Source of the DNA: Kudoa neothunni
Lineage: Eukaryota; Cnidaria
Direction of reading: 5' to 3'
DNA: 64,000 nt
NCBI GenBank assembly: GCA_964304625.1
Contig: OZ199838.1
Location: forward strand, 2,976,001 to 3,040,000
The position numbers and the translations under genes were made by a program. The notes under the pieces were generated by a model, which saw only the letters and a list, made by a program, of their open reading frames with translations, made no database searches and had not been told where the DNA came from. Below are positions 48,160 to 61,200 of the stretch, in pieces; the first letter of the stretch is position 1; every line of letters starts with the position of its first letter.

Positions 48160-51156
48160 CATCATTCTATCTCCTTTTTGTTTTTCTGAACAGTTCCCAA
48201 AAAGGTAAGCTTTTTCTGCAACAAGTTTTTTGCAAGGGAGAGTGACGAAAAAAAAATAGTCTGATATAACATTCCTATCTTAATGGAATAATGGTGTTGG
48301 CAGTGAAAGAACAACAGTTTCAACCAATCCGCATTGTCGAATAGTTTCGTAGTTATTTCTCCCGAAATATATACTGATATTACAGACACAGTTTGTCACT
48401 GGATCAACTAATAGAAAAAGCTTTAATCCATATTTTGCCGGTTTCATCAACATGTACTGTCGGAAATGTCACCTTAACTTGAACGAAACAAGTTGTTCGT
48501 CTACGGTTGCGTATTTATTTGGTGAAAAACATTATAGTAAGAAATCAACCCATTGATTCCATACATCACGGATGGGGAAAAATTTGTTTGTCAACTTTTT
48601 TTCGTTCCAATCGTGTATTAAAATCATCGAAATGGTGTGCTCATGTGATTTGAGTAAATCGATGGAATGATAAAATCCTTCTGAATATCTCCTTTCTTTC
48701 TTCTACACTGAAGAGCTCACATAAAGGCTCTTTGTCAGTCTTTATGAGTGGTCATCAATACGAGAAAACCAAGGTAATCTTTAAATTCCACCACGTCTAA
48801 GTCAATCCAGTCTTCTTTAAAATGTGTACTCAAAACGTGTTGTTAAATGAAATAATTTGATTGCATCTATCATTGTTGAAAAACAGAAGCAAGCGTATTA
48901 TCCTGGTTGTCGCATAAGGTGTAACTCCAGGTAAAGAATTCATAATGTCTCTTAGCATATTTTAGTTGTAGATGACTTGGATAAACTCCATGTAATTCCG
49001 CATTTGCGTGTTAACTTGTTGCTGTGTATTTCCGGAATTTCAGCTTCATCGTCAGTAGTTTCATCCCTTTCTATAATTTGATCCTCGAATTCGCCGCCAG
49101 ATGAACATAAATCGCCACTATACTCACTAAGACCGCCAATTTCAATTCTATCAAACATTTGAAGCTTGCGCATTTATTTTACAGTTGCGTCTCGATATTG
49201 CCTAATATTCTAGGACTGGGGAAAAACTACTCAATATCGAATTATCTGCACACACATGATAACTTCGGATTTAACATTACTTACAAAATAACTAATCTAT
49301 TTTATAATTTTTTATTAATTTATTAATAATTTCGCGTAAGGCATCCTTAACATGATGTACAGAAAATAATTCAATAAGATTCTCAATGACACGTTTTTTT
49401 CGCGGATTTATAATATTTTATACTTGAAACGTTGTAACGATTTCATCGTTGTTTATAAGATCAGGATCTTCACTCCAAAATGTAAATATACCCTGAGCAT
49501 CTTCATTTAAATGTATAATTTCAGTCTCTTCCAACAAATAATATCATTCAACATTATTATCTACACATATGAATATTAAAATTATTCTATTAATTACTTT
49601 ATAATATTATTTCTCCAACAGATAACTTTAAAATTTTATTTTCTTAATTTTTATTGGAAAATAGGCGGCTTATTCACTCAATTACCATTTTTTTAATCGT
49701 AACCATTCCCAAACCAATTTTAACGTATTAAAGTAATCGAATTCGGCATATTTAAATATTTTTGGGTACTTCTCTCCGAATAGCACATTTTTGTATAATA
49801 TTGGTCTTTAGTTGGCTTATAAGCGGTGAATTATTCCCAGATATATTGGTTGCACCACTTTAGCTCTGTTTTTGATAGAAGTAGGAGCTGGATGTTTTCA
49901 AAATAATCGATCGAATAAGGACAATATTAGCACTGTTATAATAAAATAAAAACCCTTCTGTTTTCTTTAATGAACCTCTGATAAAATACAGATGGAGATA
50001 ATCACATATTCATATGCGAATGGCATTAAATTGAAAGCTCTTTAATTCCCCTAAAACGTCGATTTTGCTTAAAATTTTATTATGTGTAATTGAAATTTTT
50101 CTTCGGTCATTATAGAAGTGATAGAAATAGTAGCACACTTTTGAATTGTTTTACACCCTTACATTGTGCTAATTTTTAATAGTGGACGTACGCTGTATCA
50201 GCTGTTCATAAAAATAAGCTGTCTCATCCAAATTTAATATGTATTCCGGATTGTATCTTGACAATATTTCTCCTCCATAGATAAATATATATAAAATCAG
50301 CGCTCTCCTTCTCCGTGTGATTTGAGTTTTTCTTACCGTAACGCCTTCTTCAATTATTAAACTAATCCTCGGTTCCACTAAAATCTTTTTTTCGAATACC
50401 TTTGGCAATAATACAAGATTATTCGATCATTAAAAAATTAGATAATAGATTTTTCTCCCACTGAAACTACCCAATTGTAAAAATTATTTTAATATCTTTA
50501 TATTTTCAAGGTTTAAATATTTTTAAAGATTTTAAAATATTTGAATCCATGGTTTCGTCTTGTTTAGAAAAATTTCTAGAGAGATTTAAGTAACCTATTT
50601 TTAATTATCGAAAAATATTGAAGTTAATTTTAATTGGTAAACCAAATCGTCTTAAAGTAATATCATAAGCAACCGATATAGACTTATAAAAATTATGGTA
50701 ATCAATTATTTTTATTATACCTTCATTAGTTTTTTGAGAACATGCAATGCTTTTTATAGTATATCCATGAGATTAAAGGGATAAAAATCAAAAAATGAGT
50801 TACGCAATAGCGAGCCAAAAGGTGTTTCATAATTTGCTTTATATCCGCTTTTTCAAAATTTTTTTGTTTGTATAATTATCCATTCAAGCATAATGAATAT
50901 CATTTTTAGTTTTAATAAGTGAATTAAAGCACATTATGCTAATAAAGCTAAATTACGCAATATCGAAGCACAACTGTATTAGATACAGCTACAGCGCAAG
51001 CGAATTCATGTAATTACTTTACGAATCTAAAGATTTTGGAATAATTGTAAGTTTCATGTCACTAACGTTGCGAAAACTTAATAAATATATTTATTCGTAG
51101 TATTTACCTCAGAATAATCTGGGGTTTATTACACACCAAAAGTGTTAGAGGATTAA
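48160..51156 (-). mobile_element. piggyBac fossil split by a nested pogo
   Basis: The transposase is on the minus strand. The N-terminal piece (48,952-49,173) is acidic and contains LTRKCGITWSLSKSS. Further pieces run to 48,162, where FFSSLSLAKNLLQKKLTFLG and VQKNKKEI match the 'DNFFTS..L...L......GT...NRKEIP' block of the family. The C-terminal third is missing. The promoter-side end lies at about 51,114-51,152 (TCTGGGGTTTATTACACACC...), followed by TTAA (51,153-51,156). Between this end and the coding part a complete pogo element is inserted (49,182-50,976). The left border was not found. Confidence 0.7.
49182..50976 (-). mobile_element. pogo-type element nested in piggyBac
   Basis: The ends CAGTTGCGTCTCGATATTGC (49,182) and, read inward from 50,976, CAGTTGTGCTTCGATATTGC are inverted repeats flanked by TA on both sides (49,180-49,181 and 50,977-50,978). 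Length 1,795 nt. The transposase is on the minus strand. NPEYILNLDETAYFYEQ (within 50,169-50,408) is the first catalytic-Asp region of pogo-like DDE domains, and DAQGIFTFWSEDPDLINND near 49,510-49,440 with a basic helical tail is C-terminal. Most of the frame is broken. It is younger than the piggyBac it interrupts. Confidence 0.8.
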
Positions 51157-54010
51157 AATTATTTTACAGAAGAAAAACAATTAAATTCTATTTTTATTCT
51201 TTATTTTATGCACTTTGAAATTTTTATTGTAATCTCATATGTTATTATAATAATTGACATACTACTATGGTTAAGGAGCCAATGTAGGAGATGGGTGATG
51301 AGTTCTTTGCATGAATTTCAATGATTTAAGGCTATTAAAAACTTCAAATGGTCTAAGTAAACATGTGATGCCGCTGCAATAGAAATAATTGATTCTGTTT
51401 GTTATTTTTCTTCATTCAAAAATCAGAAAGTATAATTATTCAATTGCATGCTTAATTTAAGTGATTCTATGTATCAAGGAGGGGGATAATGCGTCTAAAT
51501 CTATTAAGATGGTTTATTGTTTCTAAAAAGATAGAAAAAATTATCCATTATTTTTCTTAATATTCTAAATCTTCCTAATCCTGTTATATTTAAGTTTTAT
51601 TTTCCCATAATGTAAATCGACACCAATTATGGTAATATAGGGTATAATTACTCCAAAATTAGTTGATTAATAAGAATGAATCATATGCTCGATTCTTTTA
51701 TGGGATTATTAAATGGATTTAATCGAATTTATTTTTAGTTTTATATACTTATTTGAATATTTCAACAGTTTATTTATAAACTTTTTTAATTTAAAAAATA
51801 TCTCAATGATTAAAATGTTAAAGGAATAATCAATTAATGATATTCGTTGTATTTGACAATTATTTCGTGATTAACATATATTTAAGCGTAAAATTTATTT
51901 GATAAAGCGTTTTAGTGAGTTATAAAATTATAATTAATATTCCAAAGCTTTAAAAATTATATTTTAAATAATAAATAATTCAGATAATTGAATTAAATGT
52001 TTTTTAGTCATAGATACGTAACAAACAGAACACAAACATTAGTGACTTATTAATTACAAGGTTACCAGAGAATGTAAAAAATTATTATTGAAATAAAAAT
52101 AATAGAATTTAAATCGAAGTAACGAAATATTGCTTACAAAATTTACTCAAAATATGAATTTCCGAATCATAATTTAAGCATTAATATTTTAATATATAAT
52201 GACATGTAATGCTTGAAGATATCATGTAAAGTGAAGTTCACCTCAATAGTAAGTGACATACGTTTCTATTTATATACCTTAAAGATTTTATTATTATGTA
52301 TAAAAATAAAATAACATGAATTAACTTATATTTATATTTACATAATAAATACTTTTTATATTTTACTAATTTAATGAAAACAAAGTTCATCAAAAACCAT
52401 AATTCATTATTCAAATAAAGCAAAATTTTATTTTAAGACTACATTTATCAGAATATAATTAAAATTAACCATTATATTATTGTCACCCATGATAAATTGA
52501 TTATACATAATGGAAAGTTAAATCCGAAAGAAAATATTCAACTTTGTCTCAATTACAAATAAACTCTTGATACTCCAAAAATGTTCAATTATAAAAATAC
52601 ATTATTTTCATAATAACTTGAAAAAACTTACCACAAAAGAAAATAATTTATTATTATGGGTTGAACAAAACAATTCAAATCTAATGTTATTTAACGTTGG
52701 TTATTTTTTTAGTCAACAAAAATTTCCTTAAATAGAAAAATACTGCATTCTAGATATAAAAAAGTTTATCTATTATATTAGTATCACATACTGTTATTTA
52801 TTTTTACTAATTCTTAATTATAATTAATTAACTTAATATTTGCGTGTTATATTATACTCATGTATTCTGCATGAATATTATCTTAATTCGAGGTCGAAAG
52901 TGATATTTCTCAAGAATACATTTAATCGGATGACATTAGTTTTGACTATATCACATTATTTTTGACATCTATTGAAGAGGCGAAAAATGAGAAAGAATCT
53001 ATATTACATTTTGGAAAAAATATATCGCTTATGCATATCCAAAGTAGGAGTTAAAGGTTCAAAATAGGTCACAATGGAAACAAACATTCATGCAATTTAG
53101 AATTTAATGGATCCATGAGTAAAACAACTATCATGAAGATGATATATACTTTTAAATAAGATAAAAAAATTCTAAATCAACACAGTTATATATTTTCTTT
53201 TCAATATCAAACAATACATGTCGGATCGTCTAGCATTAGAAAAACCTGAATGTAAATTACTTAAAAAAATGCAAATACTAATGTGGCTGAAAACGAATAT
53301 TTTCATGCATATTAATGAAAATGAAACTATATTAAATATGTAAGCGTCATTTAATGAAATAATATTAATGTTTGTAGATTTATTATTAAGTAAAAATTAA
53401 ATAGTACTTGATTATGTAAATATTACATCTTAAATGCCCACAGAGTATTGAAGATTCCCTACTTACAGGTACAGGTAGGTAAGTATAAATTTGATATTTA
53501 ATCCAAAAAGAGTAAATAAACAGGAACAGTTTATTAAAGATATTATTTTACCAATAACAAAAAAATCATATTAAAGTAAAAATTTATTTATTTATTTATT
53601 TATTTACAATTTTTAGAAAGAATATTTAAGACGAAATCTTAATACGGGAAGCTTTTTTATTCATGTTCTAAATTATTTGCAAATCATATCTAATAATTTA
53701 TTTTTATGTATCAAATATATTAAATGTAAAATATATAGAAATAAAGTAGCGTAAACAAGTTATAATATAAATTAAAAATATATTACTCAATATCAATAAA
53801 TTTAATAATAAAGAAACAATTGAATACTTAACCTATTTTGATATGAATTTAGCATAAAAGGAAACCTTTGGAAATAAGAAGCTTCCATAGTGTAGAAGAT
53901 GAATAGTTTCGAGTGATACTATGCAAAAAATAATAACTATAAAGCAATATTAATCTGCCAAAATTATTATTCCAAATCCTACTATTACGCATACACAATG
54001 CAATCAAATA
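51157..54010. other. AT-rich intergenic stretch
   Basis: No supported gene. It contains a (TTTA)n run at 53,583-53,606. The plus strand is A-rich. The promoter of the ENPP-like gene should lie at its right end. Confidence 0.45.
53583..53606. repeat. (TTTA)n microsatellite
   Basis: Six consecutive TTTA units. Confidence 0.95.
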
Positions 54011-55609
54011 GTGTTAATAGATTATTCGACTGTTGGTAGGATAGTGACATTACCAAATATCCATGCTAGTCAATATTCAATGTTTGTACATAGAAAAAAT
54101 AATATAACATTATTCTTAATGTTTGGTGTGTTGGTTGACACTCATTGTCTCCACAAACTACTGTGGATCTCAATAGATGGAATAGGATCGAAATATGTAA
54201 ACGACTCAACAATGCCATTTTTGAGTAGTATGAAGAAATTGGGTGCTTATAGTGATAATCTTGAGATTGATTTTATCGCTGATCCCTATTCCACATTGTT
54301 TACCATGTCCACCGGTTTGAACAGTCATTATCATGGGATTATTGGCGAAAATATGTGTAAAAATAATTGCTCCAAATATTTTTCAAGATCAAAAAATAGA
54401 AAAGAATGGTGGGTAAATCGTAACTACACCGTTAGGCCAATATGGTCTTTGGTAAAACTTTACCAGGGAAATAATCATCCATTATGCATTGATTGGCCTG
54501 GTTGTGATATTCATTTCAATAATCATTTTCCAATTTTTTTACCGGGAGATTCCGCGTTGGATTCTTCTAGCAGATTGAACATATCCTTTAGTTATATTAC
54601 AAAGTCAATAATAACAAATTTTGTGTTGGTTCGCCTTAGAGACGTTAGGCAACTTTCCCAAGATTCTATATCCATTGATGAGCCCGAAACGATTATAAAA
54701 GCGATAAGGAACAACGACAGACAAATAGAAGACCTATTCAATCAAATAGCCCATTCGAAATCATCACACGATGTACGCCTATACAATAACTATGATAGAT
54801 ATTCAAATAATTGTATCACCCCTTTTTTAGACTAACATATTAATAACAAGCTCTTATGGTGGAAGCTTTGTTGAACCCAACAAAGTAATACCTTTGTGGA
54901 CATACCTTAAAGGATTCGCCTTCAAAGTAGCAGACGAAGGGAGAACAGTTTCTCTTTACGTTGAGCACGAATCTGATATAGAAAGAATTATTAAAAACCT
55001 AAATTTGTTTGTGACAAAAAATATGATAAAAATCTTCGAACAAAAAACCCTACCCAAGGTATTTCAATATTCACTGGATGATCGTACTCCTGCTCTTTAC
55101 ATTGTCGCTCTGAATGGTTTCTGCCTAAAAATGACAGAAAAGTCCGAAGTATCTTAGTTAAACATATTAAGTCATTCAGTTTTATTAAAATTCAGGCATG
55201 TAAAGGATACAAAAGTGGTCACTCATCAGATAACAAAGAAGACGTTGGTTTTTTAATAGCTTTTGGACCGGATATCAACAAAGGTATTCAATTGTCCCAA
55301 TTGAATCTTGTTGATGTGTATCCTTTGTTGTGTGCGCTGCTTTTTATTGATTCTTGCAACGCTCACAACGGAACTTTGGCCAAAGTGGTGACAGCTCTTT
55401 CAATGAATCACCCGGTTCTAAGTGATTTACCTGGCGCAAAAACAGTCATCACCATCGTGATTATAATTGCAATTCTATTTACGGTAATAGCATTCGCGTA
55501 TTCGTACCTCTCAGAGCTCTACAATTCTAACGATAAAGTATCAAATATGAAGTCGTACCTAAAGTCCGCCCAAACCTATGAACTGATCGATCAAAGCTGT
55601 GGTGAATAG
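54011..55609 (+). pseudogene. ENPP-like ectophosphodiesterase homologue, catalytically degenerate
   Basis: A host-type, apparently intronless gene of the nucleotide pyrophosphatase/phosphodiesterase family (alkaline phosphatase superfamily). A start at 54,080 (MFVHRKNNITLFLMFGVLVD) gives a signal peptide; 54,011 is the longer alternative. Family landmarks: LLWISIDG (metal Asp kept), TMSTGL and HGIIGENM, ITSSYGG where 'VSDHG' is expected, GHSSDN for 'GNHGYDN', FLIAFGPD, VDVYPLLCALL, HNGTL and a C-terminal membrane helix (about 55,450-55,510) with a short cytosolic tail. The nucleophile Thr and the Asn of 'TKTFPN' are replaced (DPYSTL), and Asp-His of 'DHG' are Ser-Tyr, so catalysis is very unlikely. 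The frame changes near 54,825 (after a T run) and near 55,115. These may be assembly indels or pseudogene damage. AATAAA follows at 55,619. Confidence 0.8.
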
Positions 55610-55618
55610 AGCCATATA

Positions 55619-55624
55619 AATAAA
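55619..55624 (+). promoter_or_regulatory. candidate polyadenylation signal
   Basis: AATAAA ten bases past the stop codon of the ENPP-like gene; position and strand fit. Confidence 0.55.
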
Positions 55625-57639
55625 AACCATTATTGTCTTTCTTTTGTATTGTTTTGATTATATTTTATTTAATTAGGAATCAGACTTTTTTATATTTCTG
55701 ATTACCAATAAATTTTTATACGTTATCATTTATATTTAGATATTTCTAATTAGTAAATTTATTCCATATGCTTTTATTAAAAATAAGTTGCGGCTAATTC
55801 GGAATTTTTATAATTATGTAATAACAAATTTTCAATTGTTATATTTTATTTGTTGTATTCAGTGCAATTCTGATATTAATTTTATATTTAATTAGACTAA
55901 AAGCTGTTAACAATTCAATTCTAATGAATGAGAAATAATGTTTGCCAACAATGAGATTGAGTTATTCTAAAAGGCACGCATGCAGTGTGATCTAAATAGC
56001 GGTTGTATTCTTATGTTTTATTCTTTATTTAATAAAGTAACTCCATGATAGATTAATCTTAAATTAATTAATAAATTGAATATGAAGTTGAATTTGAACA
56101 ATATTTAGACTTAACAAATGATCCGATCCTGTAAAAAAAGGTTTCTCATTTTCTTAATGATGAGGTTCGTTTTAATAATTTATTTTTGCTTTATGATATA
56201 ACTTTTACTGTTTGATTTTTTCCCTAATCTATATCTATATTATATTATGTACACGAAATTATAAGAATATAAAATGAAAAAATTTGTTAAAATATCGTGT
56301 TATTAAAAATTATAAATACAAAATTTTTTGATAATAAACTTGAGAACAAAAAAATGTTAATTAAAGTTCCAATAATACGCTTAAAACTAAACATAACTTA
56401 ATATTATATTACATATTAAGAGATTATTTTTATTTTGCATTTAATAGTCCCATTAATTGCGTTATTTTATATTAATTACCGTTTGATTATAATACGTACA
56501 AAAAGAAAATTCTATAAAGGTTTGTTAATTTGATTGATAAAAAAATATATTTATTTATAACCAAACAAATTGGACATATTAAAGAGATAATTATAATTAA
56601 AATCATATGATGAACAAAAAACCCCTATAAAATATAATCCAGACATTGTGGAAAATCGCAAGTTAATCGATACAACAAAAATTTTTATGTTTTACCTATA
56701 CATTTCTTGTACATTATTTCATTTAGGGTGGTCTGTGATGAAAATAAAAAACTTTATAAAAGAAGATAAATGTAAGTTATTGTTTAAGAAATAAATATTG
56801 GCACCGCGTAACATTTCGTTTAGTTTAATATTGATTAATCTTCATTTCGATTTCTAAAAGAAAAAATGACCAGGAGTAGAATGACAATGGCTGAAAAAAA
56901 TGAAATTATCGAATACAACGGCTTAAAACAGCTAATTCGTAACTTTTATTTATCGCATATTCTGAAACAAAAACTGGGGTTATTTTTACCCCAAAGTCGG
57001 TTAGAGTGTTAATTTCAAATAAAAGAAGCATAAGTAAGCATTACATATTAGTTAATAGGTTTATTTAATTAAAATAAAACTAGAAGAAAAGGAATCGTAA
57101 TTCTCAAAAAGAAACAAAGCTTGTAATAAAACATCATTTTCATAGGGCTCATATATTATACAATGTAAAGTAACAATATGATTGTAACTGTTTTATTTAG
57201 TTAAAAAAATCAAAATACTTATCAATAATTTCACATATTAAAGAATTAGAACAATAATTATATTAATTAATAGAAAAATTGGTGGAATCCATTTTCAAAT
57301 GCATTAACATTGCGGCAACTAACGCTCCTTAACACGAAAAATGCGTATACATCAATGAGATTAAACAATCATGAAACTAAACTAACCATTACATTAACAG
57401 GTAAATTTTATGGTAAAATAATAATTTCTATTTTCAGAAAGTACAATAACTTCCAATGATCTTATCAAAGAGATCCAAAATTATAGGAAGAATTGCATTA
57501 GGAACAAAAAACTCGGAAAATAAATAAGACACAAAAACAAATCAAAAAGGCAAATTTGTAAAAAAACGTTCAGATTATACGAATGAAAAAATACATTAAA
57601 GAATAGACATAGCAAGGAAAGGCGATCATACCAAACAAC
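55625..57639. other. AT-rich intergenic stretch with a piggyBac-like end
   Basis: No gene seen. At about 56,975-57,012 the sequence CTGGGGTTATTTTTACCCC, then GTCGGTTAGAGTG and TTAA, resembles the piggyBac terminus at 51,114-51,156. No partner end was found, so it is a solo end or a very eroded element. Confidence 0.4.
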
Positions 57640-58206
57640 TCAAACCTGGGATCGCTTAACAGTAGATTGGCCAACGGCATTCTGACTGTTGAGGGTAAGC
57701 TTGACAGTTCCAGTTGATGAAAGTACCAATGATGACGGTGGATTATTAGAAGATACGTTTGGAGTGTTTTTTGATAGAACACGAGATTTTTTATTTTTCT
57801 TTTTAGGGGCTGTGGTAGAACGTTCGTGCTTCCCTCCAACCAAATTTTCATTATCGATCGGTGAGGCATCATCCGCGCAACTAATAGGTAACGTCGTCTC
57901 AAATATGTGTGGATCGCGTACGTGAGGTGGTTTGTAGATGGTTTCGGACCCGTTAGGTCGTCTCTTGCTGTGGCGACGAGGAACGTTCTTTGGCCCGACA
58001 TTAACAACTATGTCATCTCCATCAGTAGTGTTTTGATTGGATGATTTTCGCGATGGTATATCACTTGTTAGATCCAATTCTCTAGTTATATCAGTCAAGC
58101 CGGAATCGACCACGGGAGAAGGGGTGCGGATTTTATCAGTTTGAGTACACGCATCGGCAAATTTGTTGGATACCACGCTAAACCGACAAAGACGTGAATC
58201 ATACAT
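57640..58206 (-). CDS. Ser/Asn/Lys-rich coding exon, unrecognised host gene
   Basis: An open frame of 188 codons ending at a TGA (57,640). It is hydrophilic: RLCRFSVVSNKFADACTQTD near the start, a basic patch (PRRHSKRRPNGSE), then PHVRDPHIFETTLPISCADD and a Lys-rich patch (APKKKNKKSRVLSK). The basic patches look like nuclear localisation signals. GC content is well above the flanks. The frame stays open 5' of its first ATG, and an acceptor-like TGATGAG lies 15-20 nt upstream, so this may be a last exon rather than a whole gene. The minus-strand exons at 62.2-63.3 kb have a similar composition, so a 4-kb intron joining them is possible but unproven. An overlapping frame at 57,570-58,007 is taken as a shadow. 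Confidence 0.55.
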   Translation of the reverse strand: MYDSRLCRFSVVSNKFADACTQTDKIRTPSPVVDSGLTDITRELDLTSDIPSRKSSNQNTTDGDDIVVNVGPKNVPRRHSKRRPNGSETIYKPPHVRDPHIFETTLPISCADDASPIDNENLVGGKHERSTTAPKKKNKKSRVLSKNTPNVSSNNPPSSLVLSSTGTVKLTLNSQNAVGQSTVKRSQV

Positions 58207-61200
58207 GAATATAACTCATCAAATTTAAAAAGTTAAGCAGCCAGATAATATTTGAACTACCATTGTTCCATCAATAATTTAATGGAATGTTAGCGCAAAA
58301 AACTTCACCCAGCGCGACCATAAATTTAAACAATGCTAACACATAATTTGTATAAATCGAATGTTAAACTATATAAAAATATATATTAGAGTCTTATATT
58401 AGCTTTAATTTTTTGACTTAAATAAAAGTTTAAAAACCGTAAGTAACAAAGAAATGCATTAATTCTCACACTGATGAGGTATTCTACGCATTTACATGCA
58501 TGATGCAAGGGGAACTGATGTAAACGTATCGTTGGATATGAAAAATCATAAATAGTTTATTAAAGTTAATCGTTTGAAAGTGTATAAATGACAAAAATTC
58601 TTTATTATAGATAACCATCGACTGATCATTATAAATTATATCCTTCGTAAATGCTTAAGCAATTTATACTTTTTCTGTGTTTAAGAAAGTGGATAGAGCA
58701 GAAATAATTAAATAATATTTAAATTTCATGTTAAGAGATAAAAATGGCGACCATAGACGCGTTTAAGTTATTGAATACAAAATTAATTCACTTTAGGATT
58801 ATTAACAATGATTCCCTAGAATAAAAAGAGTTTAAATGTCCGAATTCGTTTAATTTTTTATAGATAATATTCAAGACTACACAAACCCCTAAATAATAAA
58901 CATTGAGATAACTTCAGCTTTAAAAAAATTAGTTCCCGGGAATAAACAATCAACATAAAACCATAAAATAAATTATCGTAAAATTCTTAATTGGTTTTGA
59001 ATTGGAACAAATTTAATATCTAAAAATTAATTAAACATTATTTCTAATAGATTCGTCATCATATACGCTGGTTTATAATTTTCGACAAACCATCTTTTAA
59101 AAATTATTAACCGAAAAATAGAAACATCGTATATAACTCGATGTACCTTTTCAATTTTTAAATAACTTGTCGGAAATATATGTTAGAAACGGTTAAATGC
59201 TATTATAAAGAAGTGATAAATAGCAAATAATTACAACGAATTCAAATCAATATAAAATTCCACTAAATTTTAGATAATTTAAAAAATACAAATTGAGATA
59301 TATTATCATTATTCTAATAAATTGTAAAAATTGCTCGAAATAAAATAATTTTAAACATCACATGGAGAAAATCAATTAATTGATATTAAATCATATTCGA
59401 AACCAATACTAACTAAATCCGTTGATGTGATATCATCAAAAAAAAGTAGCTTAAACTTTTATTTATCTAACATTCAATAATAATAAACACACTCTTCATT
59501 AATTAATATATTTATCAAAACGAACCAATAAATTGTATCAGAGCTCAGCCGTCAAAAAGCTTCACCCCCCAAAATTGAGATTTAGTAACTGTATTCATTA
59601 TAAAATAGAAACTAATTAATCATAAATTATTCCAAATCCATACTTTTATCAAAGGGCATTCAAAAAAATTACAAAACGACTAAAATTGCCATACTTTGTA
59701 TGTTGTAGCATCATTATCGTAAAAATAATTCGATCTAAATCTATCTACTATATATATATATATATATATATATAAAGCAGAAGTTTCCGTGTGTGTGCAC
59801 AAATCTTCTCCTTATACAGAGACTTTTTTACTTGATGAGTTTTTAGTATACTTTAAAAATACAAAATTAACTAAAAAAATAATAATGAGCTTTTCGAATG
59901 CTTCAAAAGTGGTGAATTGGCAGTGGAAACTTTTTGTACGTAGTTTAGCGCGGTCAATAATAAGATTACCGTTGCACGCTATACACAAAGTATACTGCAA
60001 TGAGTGTAGTTAAATTGGACTTTAAACTACTACATTCAACGGTGACGTTTTAATTTTACATCTGTTACACTTAGAACATAGTTAAAACGTTCTATAACGT
60101 TTTTCTTACATAGGACGAGTAAACAATCACGTGTTATTCAAACGGGAGATTAACTCGATATAAAGTGTTCATCACTTTTATATGAATTTAAAATGAAGTT
60201 AATACGTGCAACACTGTTAACAAACTTTTACATTAGTTGATTAATGCGATTAATATACCATACGAGTTGAAAGTAATTTTGATTACTAATTAAGATGAAG
60301 TCCACTCCAGGGGAAGTAAACGAGAACGGGTTGTTACAATTTAGTTTGATTAACACTGAATCCAAAAGAACGACACTATGATTACTTTTCATTTAATACT
60401 TTAAATGACGGGACAGTTGAAAGATAAAGATATTATTTATGTTTTTAAGTTACTCATATGTGAATAATTCAGCGCTGAGGAAAAAGGCGGGTATTTCGAT
60501 ACGACTGAAATTTTTATTTTCTTTAAAGTGACAATCGAAAAGACGATATTATAAAAAATAATAAGTTTATTCTGTCGAGTAAAGGGTTATATAAAAGGAT
60601 TAAAATATTTTTTCAATATATACTTTTTTAATTTAATAAGTCATAAGTCAGTTCCGAGGCAAAGCCAGGGTTTCACGCTAGGAATTCCATAAATATGTAA
60701 GAGCACATAACTTTTCGTTATCTTAGGACGCGTTAGTCGCAAATCGTTATCCAAATTAAACTGTTGTCATTTGGCGACATTGGGGTTGAATTCACAAATT
60801 TAATGTAGGTAGCAATTCAACCAAATTGGAATTACAAGAATTAATAAAAATTTGGCGACTAAACGGCAACTTTAGGAAAAAATAATATAAAAGCCAGATC
60901 TAATTTTGACTATACATAATAATTATTTATCTCTGTAAGTTTTATAATAGACCACGATAATAAAATATAGCAGGATTGAAAAAACTAACTTCGTATATCG
61001 ACCACAAATGGAAGATATTGTAACTAAAAATGAATGTGTACAAGCGGCGTACTGATCATTAGAATTAAAATGTAAGAAAAGTCACATTTAAACAGACTTT
61101 TTATTTTATTCGCGAAAATAAGACTCACCTTTCTATCGCTTTCTTGTCTTAACACCTTGAATAATGTCAATGTTGGCATAGATATCACACTAATTGATTG

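Noticed and set aside
57570-58007. 145-codon minus-strand frame
   Set aside because: Overlaps the 188-codon frame at 57,640-58,206 in another phase; the latter has the more protein-like composition and the longer run.
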